Assembly: GCA_021818645.1 (NCBI GenBank)
Contig: JAKATS010000351.1
Coordinates: 1-6,159, forward strand
Reading direction: 5' to 3'
Origin: Acidobacteriota bacterium
Lineage (GTDB): Bacteria; Acidobacteriota; Terriglobia; Terriglobales; SCQP01
Length of the DNA stretch: 6,159 nucleotides
Made by a program: the position numbers and the translations under genes. Numbering within the stretch: the first letter of the stretch is position 1; each line of letters opens with the position of its first letter. Below the pieces are notes generated by a model, which was not told where the DNA came from, ran no database searches, and saw nothing but the letters and a program-made list of their open reading frames with translations. Below are positions 1 through 5,607 of this stretch, one piece after another.

Positions 1-194
1 ACCACGCGGGCGCGGGCCAGGACTTTAAGGCCGGCGCGGGCCGACGCCGCAGTTTTCCAGGCCTCGCGATAGGGACGCACCAGCACCAGATCGCGCAGGC
101 CGAAGTTGGCCATGGCGCGGGCGGCGGCGCCGATGTTCAACGGGTTGCGCACCTCGATGAGGACGATGCGGGGCGGCAGCCAGGATAGCGGCAT
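1..194 (-). CDS. SpoU/TrmJ-family RNA 2'-O-methyltransferase, N-terminal fragment
   Basis: Only the first 64 codons are present; the gene runs off the left edge. The family uses S-adenosylmethionine to methylate ribose 2'-hydroxyls of tRNA or rRNA in the cytoplasm. The peptide starts MPLSWLPPRIVLIEVRNPLN and continues with IGAAARAMANFG, which is the first SPOUT motif (P18, N20, G22 and the conserved Arg26), then a second beta strand DLVLVRP and a helix with AASARAG. This order matches the N-terminus of TrmJ-type enzymes (RIVLVE, NxGxxARAM, LWLVNP, AxGA). The ATG at 194-192 is directly preceded by an in-frame TGA, so the start cannot lie further upstream. No clear Shine-Dalgarno sequence precedes it. 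It lies 81 bases downstream of the exported-protein gene on the same strand. Whether the target is tRNA position 32 or another site cannot be told from this fragment. Confidence 0.82.
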   Translation of the reverse strand, partial: MPLSWLPPRIVLIEVRNPLNIGAAARAMANFGLRDLVLVRPYREAWKTAASARAGLKVLARARV

Positions 195-217
195 TCAGGT
201 ATTGTCGGTCAAATTGG

Positions 218-237
218 ATCAGGCGAAGCGACCTGAT
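218..237 (-). terminator. Stem-loop between exported-protein and methyltransferase genes
   Basis: ATCAGG at 218-223 pairs perfectly with CCTGAT at 232-237 around an 8-base loop, and two more C-G pairs may form inside it. It lies between the stop of the exported-protein gene and the start of the methyltransferase gene. Read on the minus strand it is followed only by a weak T-rich stretch (CCAATTTG), so it is a poor intrinsic terminator. It could be a transcript-processing or attenuation structure, or chance. Confidence 0.25.
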
Positions 238-275
238 ATTGGCCGACACCCAGCCATTCTTAACCCAAGGCCGGC

Positions 276-605
276 TTATTTCGCGGGACGCAAAACGTTC
301 ACATGCAGGTATTTGCCGTTGAAGCTGCCGCTGACGGTGACCCGCTTACCCGCCTGCACATAGAGGATATGGGTTTCGGCGGGGGTAAGGCCGGTTAATT
401 TATAAACCCGATGATGCAGAATCAGCGCGTAAGCGCTGCCGGATTTGACGCATTCGCGGGTGCATTTAGCCGCGCCCTTCATCATGTGATGGAGCCCGCA
501 CATGGTGTCGGTAACGGTTCCGGTCACGGTGACCGTTTTCGCGGCCAAAGCAGCGGACATTCCGAAAAGAACCGCGAACGACAGGCGGAGACGGCGAAGG
601 TTCAT
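276..605 (-). CDS. Small exported Cys/His/Met-rich protein (DxMCG...CxxxCV family)
   Basis: This is a 109-residue protein. Residues 1-22 form a typical signal peptide: MNLRRLRL, then the hydrophobic stretch SFAVLFGMSAALAA, with cleavage likely near Ala21/22. The mature part opens with a beta-rich segment (KTVTVTGTVTD), then TDTMCGLHHMM (Cys36, His39, His40, Met41, Met42) and KCTRECVKSG (Cys48, Cys52). It ends with two strand pairs (YALILHHRVYKL and AGKRVTVSGSFNG). Small exported proteins of this shape, with D-x-x-C-G, a C-x3-C pair, a Y-x-L strand and an AGK-V-V-x-G strand near the end, are common in Acidobacteriota and lack a proven function. The cysteines could form a disulfide, or with the His/Met cluster bind a metal; both are inferences. 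The start is supported by AAGGA at 613-617 (minus strand), seven bases from the ATG. It is transcribed away from the large propeller gene. Confidence 0.8.
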   Translation of the reverse strand: MNLRRLRLSFAVLFGMSAALAAKTVTVTGTVTDTMCGLHHMMKGAAKCTRECVKSGSAYALILHHRVYKLTGLTPAETHILYVQAGKRVTVSGSFNGKYLHVNVLRPAK

Positions 606-665
606 GGGTCTATCCTTGAGAGGTGGAATGGGCCGGCAAACCGAAAGGCGCCCGCCTGATCAAAG

Positions 666-707
666 GATGCCGTGCAAAACCGTTAAGAGACAAATTTTAA
701 CGGCATC
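666..707. repeat. Overlapping inverted repeats with mutually exclusive arms
   Basis: GATGCCGT (666-673) is the exact reverse complement of ACGGCATC (700-707). CCGTTAA (680-686) is the exact reverse complement of TTAACGG (697-703). The two right arms share ACGG (700-703), so in RNA or single-stranded DNA only one pairing can form at a time: an inner 7-pair stem with a 10-base loop, or an outer 8-pair stem. A run of six T follows at 714-719, six bases after the outer arm. It could be a dyad operator, an attenuator-like switch in a leader RNA, or coincidence in AT-richer spacer DNA. Confidence 0.5.
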
Positions 708-784
708 ATGGAATTTTTTACGCCAGCCATCAAACTGAAACAACCTATATCCGGCTCGACTTGTATTCGCGGTGCAATTTCAGT

Positions 785-791
785 AAGGTGA
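785..791 (+). promoter_or_regulatory. Ribosome binding site of the propeller gene
   Basis: AAGGTGA lies six bases before the ATG at 798. It fixes this start, which also gives an intact signal peptide. Confidence 0.65.
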
Positions 792-797
792 CAGTTT

Positions 798-3700
798 ATG
801 TCCCGATACCGTTATCGTACCCTGCTGTGGAGCTGTGGAATTCTGCTGAGTTTCAGCGCGCTGGCCCAGGCGCCGGCCAGGCTCTATTCCGGCATGCGCT
901 GGCGGCTGATCGGTCCGTTCCGCGGCGGCCGGGTGGAGGCGGTCGCGGGGGTGCCAAGCCAGCCGGAGACCTATTATTTCGGCGGGGTGGTGGGCGGGAT
1001 CTGGAAGACGACCGATGACGGGCTGCACTGGAAGCCGATTTTCAACCATGAGCCGGTGGCCTCGATCGGGGCGCTCGCGGTTGCGCCCTCGAACCCCGGC
1101 ATTATTTATGCCGGCACGGGCGAACCGGCGCCGCGCGGCGATATGTCATTTGGCAACGGCATGTACAAATCCACGGATGGCGGGCGGAGCTGGCGACATA
1201 TCGGGCTGAGCCAGTCGCGGCAGATCGGCAGCATTGTGATCAATCCCCGGCATGCGCGGGAGGTGCTGGTGGCGGCGCTGGGCGACATCTTCGGACCCAG
1301 CCCGGAGCGCGGCATTTACCGCACCCGCGACGGCGGCCGCACCTGGAAACGGGTGTTGCATGTCAACGACCGTACCGGCGGGATCGCGCTGGCGATGGAC
1401 CCCGCGAACCCCCGCATTGTATTTGCCGGCATGTGGCAGGTGACGCGCACGCCGTGGAATCTTTCAAGCGGAGGGCCGGGCAGCGGTTTGTATGAATCCC
1501 GCGACGGCGGGCGTACGTGGGCACGGCTGAGCGGGCACGGGCTGCCGGCCGGAGTGTGGGGACGGATCGGAGTGACGGTGGCGGGAGGCGATGCGGGCCG
1601 GCGGGTGTATGCCCTGATCGAGGCGCACCATGGCGGATTGTTCCGCTCGGACGACGGCGGGAAAAACTGGATGCGGGTGAGCGCGGACCAGCGGCTGCGG
1701 ACGCGGGCCTGGTATTTTACCAATGTCTTTGCCGCAGCCCATGATCCGAATACCGTGTTTGTCGCCAACAATTCGTTTCTGGTTTCGCATGACGGCGGCC
1801 GGCATTTCAAGCCGCTGCCGATTCCGGGCGGAGACAACCACGCATTCTGGCAAAATCCCCTGCATCCGCGGCGCATGATCGAGGGCAACGATCAGGGGGT
1901 GGTGCTGAGCGTGGACGGAGGGCGGAGCTGGAGCCGGCGCAATAACCAGCCGATCGGGCAGTTTTATCATGTTTCGGCCGGCCGGGGCTTTCCCGTCATG
2001 CTGTATGGGGCGCAGCAGGATGAAGGGGCGATCGCGATCGCCAGTTACGCTCCGGGCGGCATTACGAGCGGAGATTATTACGATGTGGGCGGCGATGACG
2101 GCGAATGCGGGTATGTGTTTGTGGACCCGGCCAATCCGCGCTATGTGATTGCCGGCGGCTATGCCGGCGCGCTGACCCGCTACGACACCCGGACGCACCA
2201 GCTTTTCGACATTGCGCCCTGGCACAACAACTACGGCGGGCACGCCGCGCGCCATCTCAAGTACCGGTTTACCTGGACCTCGCCGCTGGCGTTTGATCCG
2301 CGCAACCCGCACGTACTGTATATGGGTTCGCAATACCTGCTGGAGACGAGCGATCTCGGGGTCCACTGGCGGCGCATCAGCCCCGACCTGACCCGCAACG
2401 ATAAGAGCAAACAGGGCCAGTCGGGAGGACCGATTACCCATGATGATTCAAGCATTGAATATTACGATGTCATCTACAGCATCGCGCCCTCGCACCTGCG
2501 GGAAGGGCTGATCTGGGTGGGAACCGATGACGGGCTGGTGCAACTGACCCGGGATGGCGGCCGGCACTGGCAGAAAGTGACCCCCGCCGGCCTGCCGAAG
2601 TGGTCGCGGGTGACCTATATTGCCGCCTCGCGCTTTGCGCCCGGCACCGCCTATCTCGCGGCCGACAACCACCGCAATAACGACTATGCACCTTATCTAT
2701 TCCGCACCACCGACTACGGCAAGAACTGGACGCGGATTACGGCGGGGCTGCCGGCCGGGGTGTATATGCACGTGGTGCGGCAGGATCGTCGCGACCCCAG
2801 GCTGCTGTTTGCCGGCTCGGAAACCGGCGCTTATGTGAGCTTTGATCAGGGCAACCACTGGCAGAGCCTGCAGCTGAACCTGCCCACGACCAGCATCCGG
2901 GATTTTGCCGAGCGGGATCACACGCTGTACGCGGCCACGCACGGGCGATCGCTGTGGGCGCTGGACGACATCACGCCGCTGCGCCACCGGGCAGCGGCGC
3001 AGCGGTCAGGGACATATTTATTTCCGCCCGCCACGGTGGTGCGGCTGCATGCCGCCGGCAATTACAACATCACCGTTTCGGGGGTGGGAGAAAATCCGCC
3101 GGCGGGAGCGGTCATTGATTATTACCTGACGCATGACGCGCATGCGGTCATGCTGACCGTCCGCGACAGCCAGCACGGGCTGGGGGCGCGGTTTTCCAGC
3201 CCGGCGTGCACCGACGGAGCGGGGAAGAAACACGCAGCGGCGGCCTGCGCTCCGAGCGACGCCGGCGAGCACCGGCTGGTGTGGAATTTGCGCTATCCGC
3301 TGCCGGCGCCGATTCCCGGCGCGGCCTATGACGAGCGCGCTCCGCGCGGGGTGCTGGCCATTCCGGGCACCTACACGGTGACCTTGCGGGTGGATGGGCA
3401 GGTATTGACCCGAACGCTGCGCGTGATCAACGATCCCCGGGAACATGTGCCGCAGGCTGATCTGGCCGTGCAGTTCAAGCTGGCCAGCCGGGTGATGGCC
3501 ATGATGGGCGAAGACCACCGGGCGGTGAACCAGATTCTGGCGCTGCGGGCACGGATTCACGGCCTGCTGGCGCAGCTAGAGGCGCCGGAATACAAAGCCG
3601 CGCGCCAGGCCTTGCAGAAGCTGGATGCGCGGGCGGCGCGGATTGAAAATCTGCTGTATGAATCGCGCGCCAAAACCGATGAGGAGCTGCTGAATTTTCC

Positions 3701-3905
3701 CACGGAACTCAACAGCAAGCTGCAGTACCTGGAAGATGAAATTGACTTTGGCGACGGCCCGCCCACGCAGCCGTTTGAAGAGATGACGAGCCATTTCCAG
3801 CAGGAATTGGATCGCCTGCTGGCCGAGTGGCGCGGCATCAAACACACCACCATTCCGGCGGACAACCGCATGCTCGAAGCGCAGGGAGCAGGGCCGCTTT
3901 TCTGA
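798..3905 (+). CDS. Secreted multi-Asp-box beta-propeller protein (VPS10/BNR-like 'glycosyl hydrolase')
   Basis: This is a 1035-residue protein. Residues 1-25 are a signal peptide (RYRYR, then a hydrophobic stretch ending ALAQA), so it is probably exported. Residues about 30-725 form one or two beta-propellers with eleven Asp boxes of type S/T-x-D-x-G-x-x-W/F, starting near residues 71, 125, 176, 234, 284, 330, 371, 517, 584, 637 and 681. A box-free stretch (379-516) lies in the middle. The opening WRLIGPFRGGRVEAVAGVPS and YFGGVVGGIWKTTDDG are typical of large acidobacterial and Bacteroidota proteins annotated as BNR, sortilin-like or glycosyl hydrolase. Residues about 735-880 look like a beta-sandwich (GENPPAGAVIDYYL; LVWNLRYPLP; PGTYTVTLRVDG). 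Residues 885-1010 are rich in charged helices with heptad character. Asp boxes mark a fold, not an activity; no sialidase arginine triad is evident, so substrate and catalysis are unknown. It is followed 84 bases later by the SMP-30 gene. Confidence 0.9.
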   Translation: MSRYRYRTLLWSCGILLSFSALAQAPARLYSGMRWRLIGPFRGGRVEAVAGVPSQPETYYFGGVVGGIWKTTDDGLHWKPIFNHEPVASIGALAVAPSNPGIIYAGTGEPAPRGDMSFGNGMYKSTDGGRSWRHIGLSQSRQIGSIVINPRHAREVLVAALGDIFGPSPERGIYRTRDGGRTWKRVLHVNDRTGGIALAMDPANPRIVFAGMWQVTRTPWNLSSGGPGSGLYESRDGGRTWARLSGHGLPAGVWGRIGVTVAGGDAGRRVYALIEAHHGGLFRSDDGGKNWMRVSADQRLRTRAWYFTNVFAAAHDPNTVFVANNSFLVSHDGGRHFKPLPIPGGDNHAFWQNPLHPRRMIEGNDQGVVLSVDGGRSWSRRNNQPIGQFYHVSAGRGFPVMLYGAQQDEGAIAIASYAPGGITSGDYYDVGGDDGECGYVFVDPANPRYVIAGGYAGALTRYDTRTHQLFDIAPWHNNYGGHAARHLKYRFTWTSPLAFDPRNPHVLYMGSQYLLETSDLGVHWRRISPDLTRNDKSKQGQSGGPITHDDSSIEYYDVIYSIAPSHLREGLIWVGTDDGLVQLTRDGGRHWQKVTPAGLPKWSRVTYIAASRFAPGTAYLAADNHRNNDYAPYLFRTTDYGKNWTRITAGLPAGVYMHVVRQDRRDPRLLFAGSETGAYVSFDQGNHWQSLQLNLPTTSIRDFAERDHTLYAATHGRSLWALDDITPLRHRAAAQRSGTYLFPPATVVRLHAAGNYNITVSGVGENPPAGAVIDYYLTHDAHAVMLTVRDSQHGLGARFSSPACTDGAGKKHAAAACAPSDAGEHRLVWNLRYPLPAPIPGAAYDERAPRGVLAIPGTYTVTLRVDGQVLTRTLRVINDPREHVPQADLAVQFKLASRVMAMMGEDHRAVNQILALRARIHGLLAQLEAPEYKAARQALQKLDARAARIENLLYESRAKTDEELLNFPTELNSKLQYLEDEIDFGDGPPTQPFEEMTSHFQQELDRLLAEWRGIKHTTIPADNRMLEAQGAGPLF

Positions 3906-3917
3906 GCCGGTACCGGC
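3906..3917. repeat. Perfect 12-base palindrome after the propeller stop codon
   Basis: GCCGGTACCGGC starts at the first base after the TGA and is its own reverse complement. As RNA it could form only a four-pair stem with a GUAC loop. It directly abuts GAGGAGG. It may be a weak hairpin acting on translation of the downstream gene, a protein site, or chance in GC-rich DNA. Confidence 0.4.
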
Positions 3918-3924
3918 GAGGAGG
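3918..3924 (+). promoter_or_regulatory. Strong Shine-Dalgarno sequence without a good ATG
   Basis: GAGGAGG is close to the full anti-16S complement. The nearest in-frame starts of the SMP-30 frame are TTG at 3927 (two bases away, too close) and TTG at 3933 (eight bases away, good spacing). The 19 codons between 3933 and the ATG at 3990 have mixed third positions unlike the rest of the gene, and they would place a polar stretch before the signal sequence. The site may drive a non-ATG start, a short leader peptide or translational coupling. Confidence 0.45.
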
Positions 3925-3989
3925 TTTTGATTTTGCTATTTCCGCGATTTAACTCGAGTACGCTTCCGAAAGGCGAACCGGAGCACAGG

Positions 3990-5075
3990 ATGAAGACCAT
4001 AAAATTTCGGCGGCTTTGCGCGGCAGGAATATTCTGCGGAGCGGCCGGCGTGCCTGGCCTGGTTCTGCTGGCGGTAACCGTGAGCGGGCCGGCGAGGCCG
4101 GTTACGACCGGTTTTCATATCGAACGTCTTTCACCGGCAAGTTACCGCATTCTGCCGCGCCATGCCCGGCTTTATCGCGTGGGTACGGGCTTTAACTGGA
4201 CGGAAGGGCCGGTATGGACGCCGAAGGGATTTTTATTATTTGCCGACATTCGCAATAATCGCATCATGGAATGGCGGCCCGCACATGGGTTCAGCGTATT
4301 CATGCACCCCAGCGGGTATCTGGGCGCGGGCAAGTATCCCGGGCCGGAGTCGGGTTCGAACGCCATGACGGTGGATCCGCGGGGCCGGCTGACGGTGGCC
4401 GGACATGCGCAGCGCGATGTCTGGCGGCTGGAGTCATATGGAGTGGGCGCGCTGCGGACAATTCTGGCCGACCGCTATCATGGGCGGCGATTGAACAGCC
4501 CCAATGATCTGGTTTATGGCCCGCACGGGGCATTGTATTTTACCGATCCGCCGTACGGTCTGCCGATGCAGAATGACCGCGACCCGCGCAAACAGCTAAA
4601 GATTAACGGGGTGTATCGCATTCTCCACGCCGTGGAACAGAAGCCGGGCACTCCGCCCCGGCGGCGGAATCTGCAACTGCTGATCGCGAATCTGTCCCGG
4701 CCGAACGGCATTGCCTTTTCGCCTCACCAGCATTATCTGTACGTGGACAACACCGCGACGCAGGAGGTGTGGATGCGTTACCGGGTGCATCCCGACGGCA
4801 GCCTGGGGCAAGGCAGCGTGTTTTACAATGCCACCGGACATCGCGGTCCCGGCGGGCCCGACGGGATGAAGATCAACCGCGCAGGCGATATTTTCAGCGT
4901 CGGACCGGGAGGGTTGTGGATTTTTTCTCCCCAGGGAAAGCCGCTGGCGATTGTGCATTTACCGGAAGTCATGGCCAACTGCGCCTGGAGCGGCGGCGAC
5001 CGCCGCACGCTGTATATTACCGCCGACACCAGCGTGTACCGGCTGCGGATGAAGATTCCCGGTCTGAAGCCGTAA
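3990..5075 (+). CDS. Exported SMP-30/gluconolactonase/LRE-family protein
   Basis: This is a 361-residue six-bladed propeller of the SMP-30 family, whose characterised members are metal-dependent lactonases or esterases acting on sugar lactones. Family motifs occur in order: NWTEGPVW with Glu72, SPNDLVYGPHGALYFTDPPYG with Asn172, RPNGIAFSP with Asn239, and GGPDGMKINRAGD with Asp291. Glu72, one of the Asn residues and Asp291 match the usual metal ligands, so the active site looks intact. The C-terminal VMANCAWSG and TLYITADTSVYRL are also typical. From this ATG the N-terminus is MKTIKFRR followed by a hydrophobic stretch to about residue 33, a signal peptide or membrane anchor. GGAG (3980-3983) lies six bases before the ATG. 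An upstream TTG (3933 or 3927) in the same frame is an alternative start, but its extra codons look non-coding and would spoil the signal sequence. It is probably co-transcribed with the preceding propeller gene. The actual substrate is unknown. Confidence 0.88.
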   Translation: MKTIKFRRLCAAGIFCGAAGVPGLVLLAVTVSGPARPVTTGFHIERLSPASYRILPRHARLYRVGTGFNWTEGPVWTPKGFLLFADIRNNRIMEWRPAHGFSVFMHPSGYLGAGKYPGPESGSNAMTVDPRGRLTVAGHAQRDVWRLESYGVGALRTILADRYHGRRLNSPNDLVYGPHGALYFTDPPYGLPMQNDRDPRKQLKINGVYRILHAVEQKPGTPPRRRNLQLLIANLSRPNGIAFSPHQHYLYVDNTATQEVWMRYRVHPDGSLGQGSVFYNATGHRGPGGPDGMKINRAGDIFSVGPGGLWIFSPQGKPLAIVHLPEVMANCAWSGGDRRTLYITADTSVYRLRMKIPGLKP

Positions 5076-5121
5076 ACTACCGCACCCGACTCCATTGCAA
5101 CGCCTCCGCCAGACAGCGCTT

Positions 5122-5138
5122 CCAAAGCTTTGGGGGGG
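5122..5138. repeat. Palindrome CCAAAGCTTTGG running into a seven-G tract
   Basis: The perfect 12-base palindrome spans 5122-5133, and its last two G are the start of seven consecutive G (5132-5138), which end one base before the ATG at 5140. The G tract could serve as a weak ribosome binding site, although its spacing is poor, or be a slippage-prone homopolymer. It lies in the 64-base gap after the SMP-30 gene, where no other element is evident. Confidence 0.35.
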
Positions 5139-5139
5139 T

Positions 5140-5277
5140 ATGGCGAGTTCCTACACGAGCTGGCGCAAGCTGGGGCTGTTCGGGCTGGGCGTGGGCGCGG
5201 GCGCGGCGGCAGCAGAGTGTACGGATGCGCGCGGCGCGGGCCATCGCGCCCCGGCACATGCATCCGTGGTTTATTGA
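5140..5277 (+). pseudogene. N-terminal membrane segment of a frameshifted BON-domain gene
   Basis: This short frame encodes 45 residues starting MASSYTSWRKLGLFGLGVGAGAAAA, a basic start followed by a glycine/alanine-rich hydrophobic helix, as often seen at the N-terminus of acidobacterial BON or YtxH-like proteins. Its first 23 codons all end in G or C except one, a strong sign of real coding. After about codon 26 this preference is lost, and the frame stops at TGA 5275-5277. From about 5225 the preference moves to the next frame, which carries a BON domain. The simplest reading is one gene with a one-base gain (or two-base loss) between about 5205 and 5240, probably in the GC repeat 5228-5240. 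It may be a true mutation or a sequencing or assembly error. A separate small membrane protein is less likely. Confidence 0.55.
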
Positions 5278-5524
5278 TGAAGTCACGCTGGTGCAGCGGG
5301 TGCGCAGCGAAATCGGGCGCCTGCAGGATGGGCAGGGCCGGCACTTTCTGGATTATGTGAACCTGAATGCCGCGGGACAGGCCATACACTTACACGGAAT
5401 GCTGCATTCCGCCGCGGACCGCGAGCTGCTGCTGCGGCAGATTGCCGCCGTTCCCGGAGTGCTGCGGGTGGAAAGTGAACATTTGACCGTGGCCCCGGTT
5501 GAACCCAAGGCCATGATCGCCTGA
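5225..5524 (+). CDS. BON-domain protein (C-terminal part of the split gene)
   Basis: Read from the ATG at 5225 this gives 99 residues. Residues 18-88 fit a BON domain: DEVTLVQRVRSEIGRL as the first helix, then strands VNLNAAGQAIHLHGML, a second helix SAADRELLLRQIAAV, and the closing PGVLRVESEHL with the conserved V-P/R-G-V turn. BON domains are about 60-70 residues and are found in periplasmic or membrane-linked proteins thought to bind phospholipid or other surfaces. No good ribosome binding site precedes 5225 or the alternative ATG at 5258. The frame stays open far upstream into the SMP-30 gene in a way typical of GC-rich shadow frames. The true start is therefore probably the ATG at 5140 in the neighbouring frame, with a frameshift between. 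It ends 83 bases before the convergent aldolase gene. Confidence 0.65.
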   Translation: MRAARAIAPRHMHPWFIDEVTLVQRVRSEIGRLQDGQGRHFLDYVNLNAAGQAIHLHGMLHSAADRELLLRQIAAVPGVLRVESEHLTVAPVEPKAMIA

Positions 5525-5538
5525 TGAAGATAAGGTGA

Positions 5539-5569
5539 AGCGGCGTTCGCTGATTGGGCGTACGCCGCT
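5539..5569. terminator. Stem-loop between convergent BON and aldolase genes
   Basis: AGCGGCGT (5539-5546) is the exact reverse complement of ACGCCGCT (5562-5569), with a 15-base loop. It lies between two converging genes, where a two-way terminator is expected. No T run follows on either strand, so intrinsic termination would be weak. The assignment rests on position and the 8-pair stem only. Confidence 0.35.
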
Positions 5570-5607
5570 GGAGAAACCATCCCTGAACAGATAACTTAAG
5601 ACCGGTT

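Larger units (their letters stand above)
606..797. promoter_or_regulatory. Divergent intergenic control region
   Basis: These 192 bases separate the minus-strand exported-protein gene from the plus-strand propeller gene and must hold the promoters for both, unless either is read through from further away. They are clearly more AT-rich than the flanking genes, especially 690-780. Candidate boxes are weak. On the plus strand TATATC (746-751) resembles a -10 but has no good -35 partner. On the minus strand TTGATG is followed after 17 bases by CATGAT. I do not claim exact promoters. Inverted repeats at 666-707 are listed separately. Confidence 0.6.

Noticed and set aside
195..275. Possible additional start or extra gene between the methyltransferase and the exported protein
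   Set aside because: A TGA directly before the methyltransferase ATG blocks extension in that frame, and the 81 bases show no other coding signal. Only a weak stem-loop is present.
1464..2441. Long antisense open frame (325 codons) inside the propeller gene
   Set aside because: It mirrors a strongly supported gene with eleven Asp boxes; such antisense frames are common in GC-rich coding DNA. The translation shows no recognisable motif.
3018..3560. Antisense open frame of 180 codons opposite the C-terminal part of the propeller gene
   Set aside because: Shadow of a coding region. Composition is dominated by Arg, Pro, His and Gln without domain features.
798..3905. Asp-box units as a DNA repeat array or CRISPR-like array
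   Set aside because: The similarity is at protein level (DGGRxW) with irregular spacing and varied codons; there is no conserved DNA repeat with spacers.
4769..5224. Upstream extension of the BON frame into the SMP-30 gene
   Set aside because: The SMP-30 frame carries conserved motifs through this stretch (PDGMK, ITADTS); the extended frame gives an Arg-rich translation with no family features.
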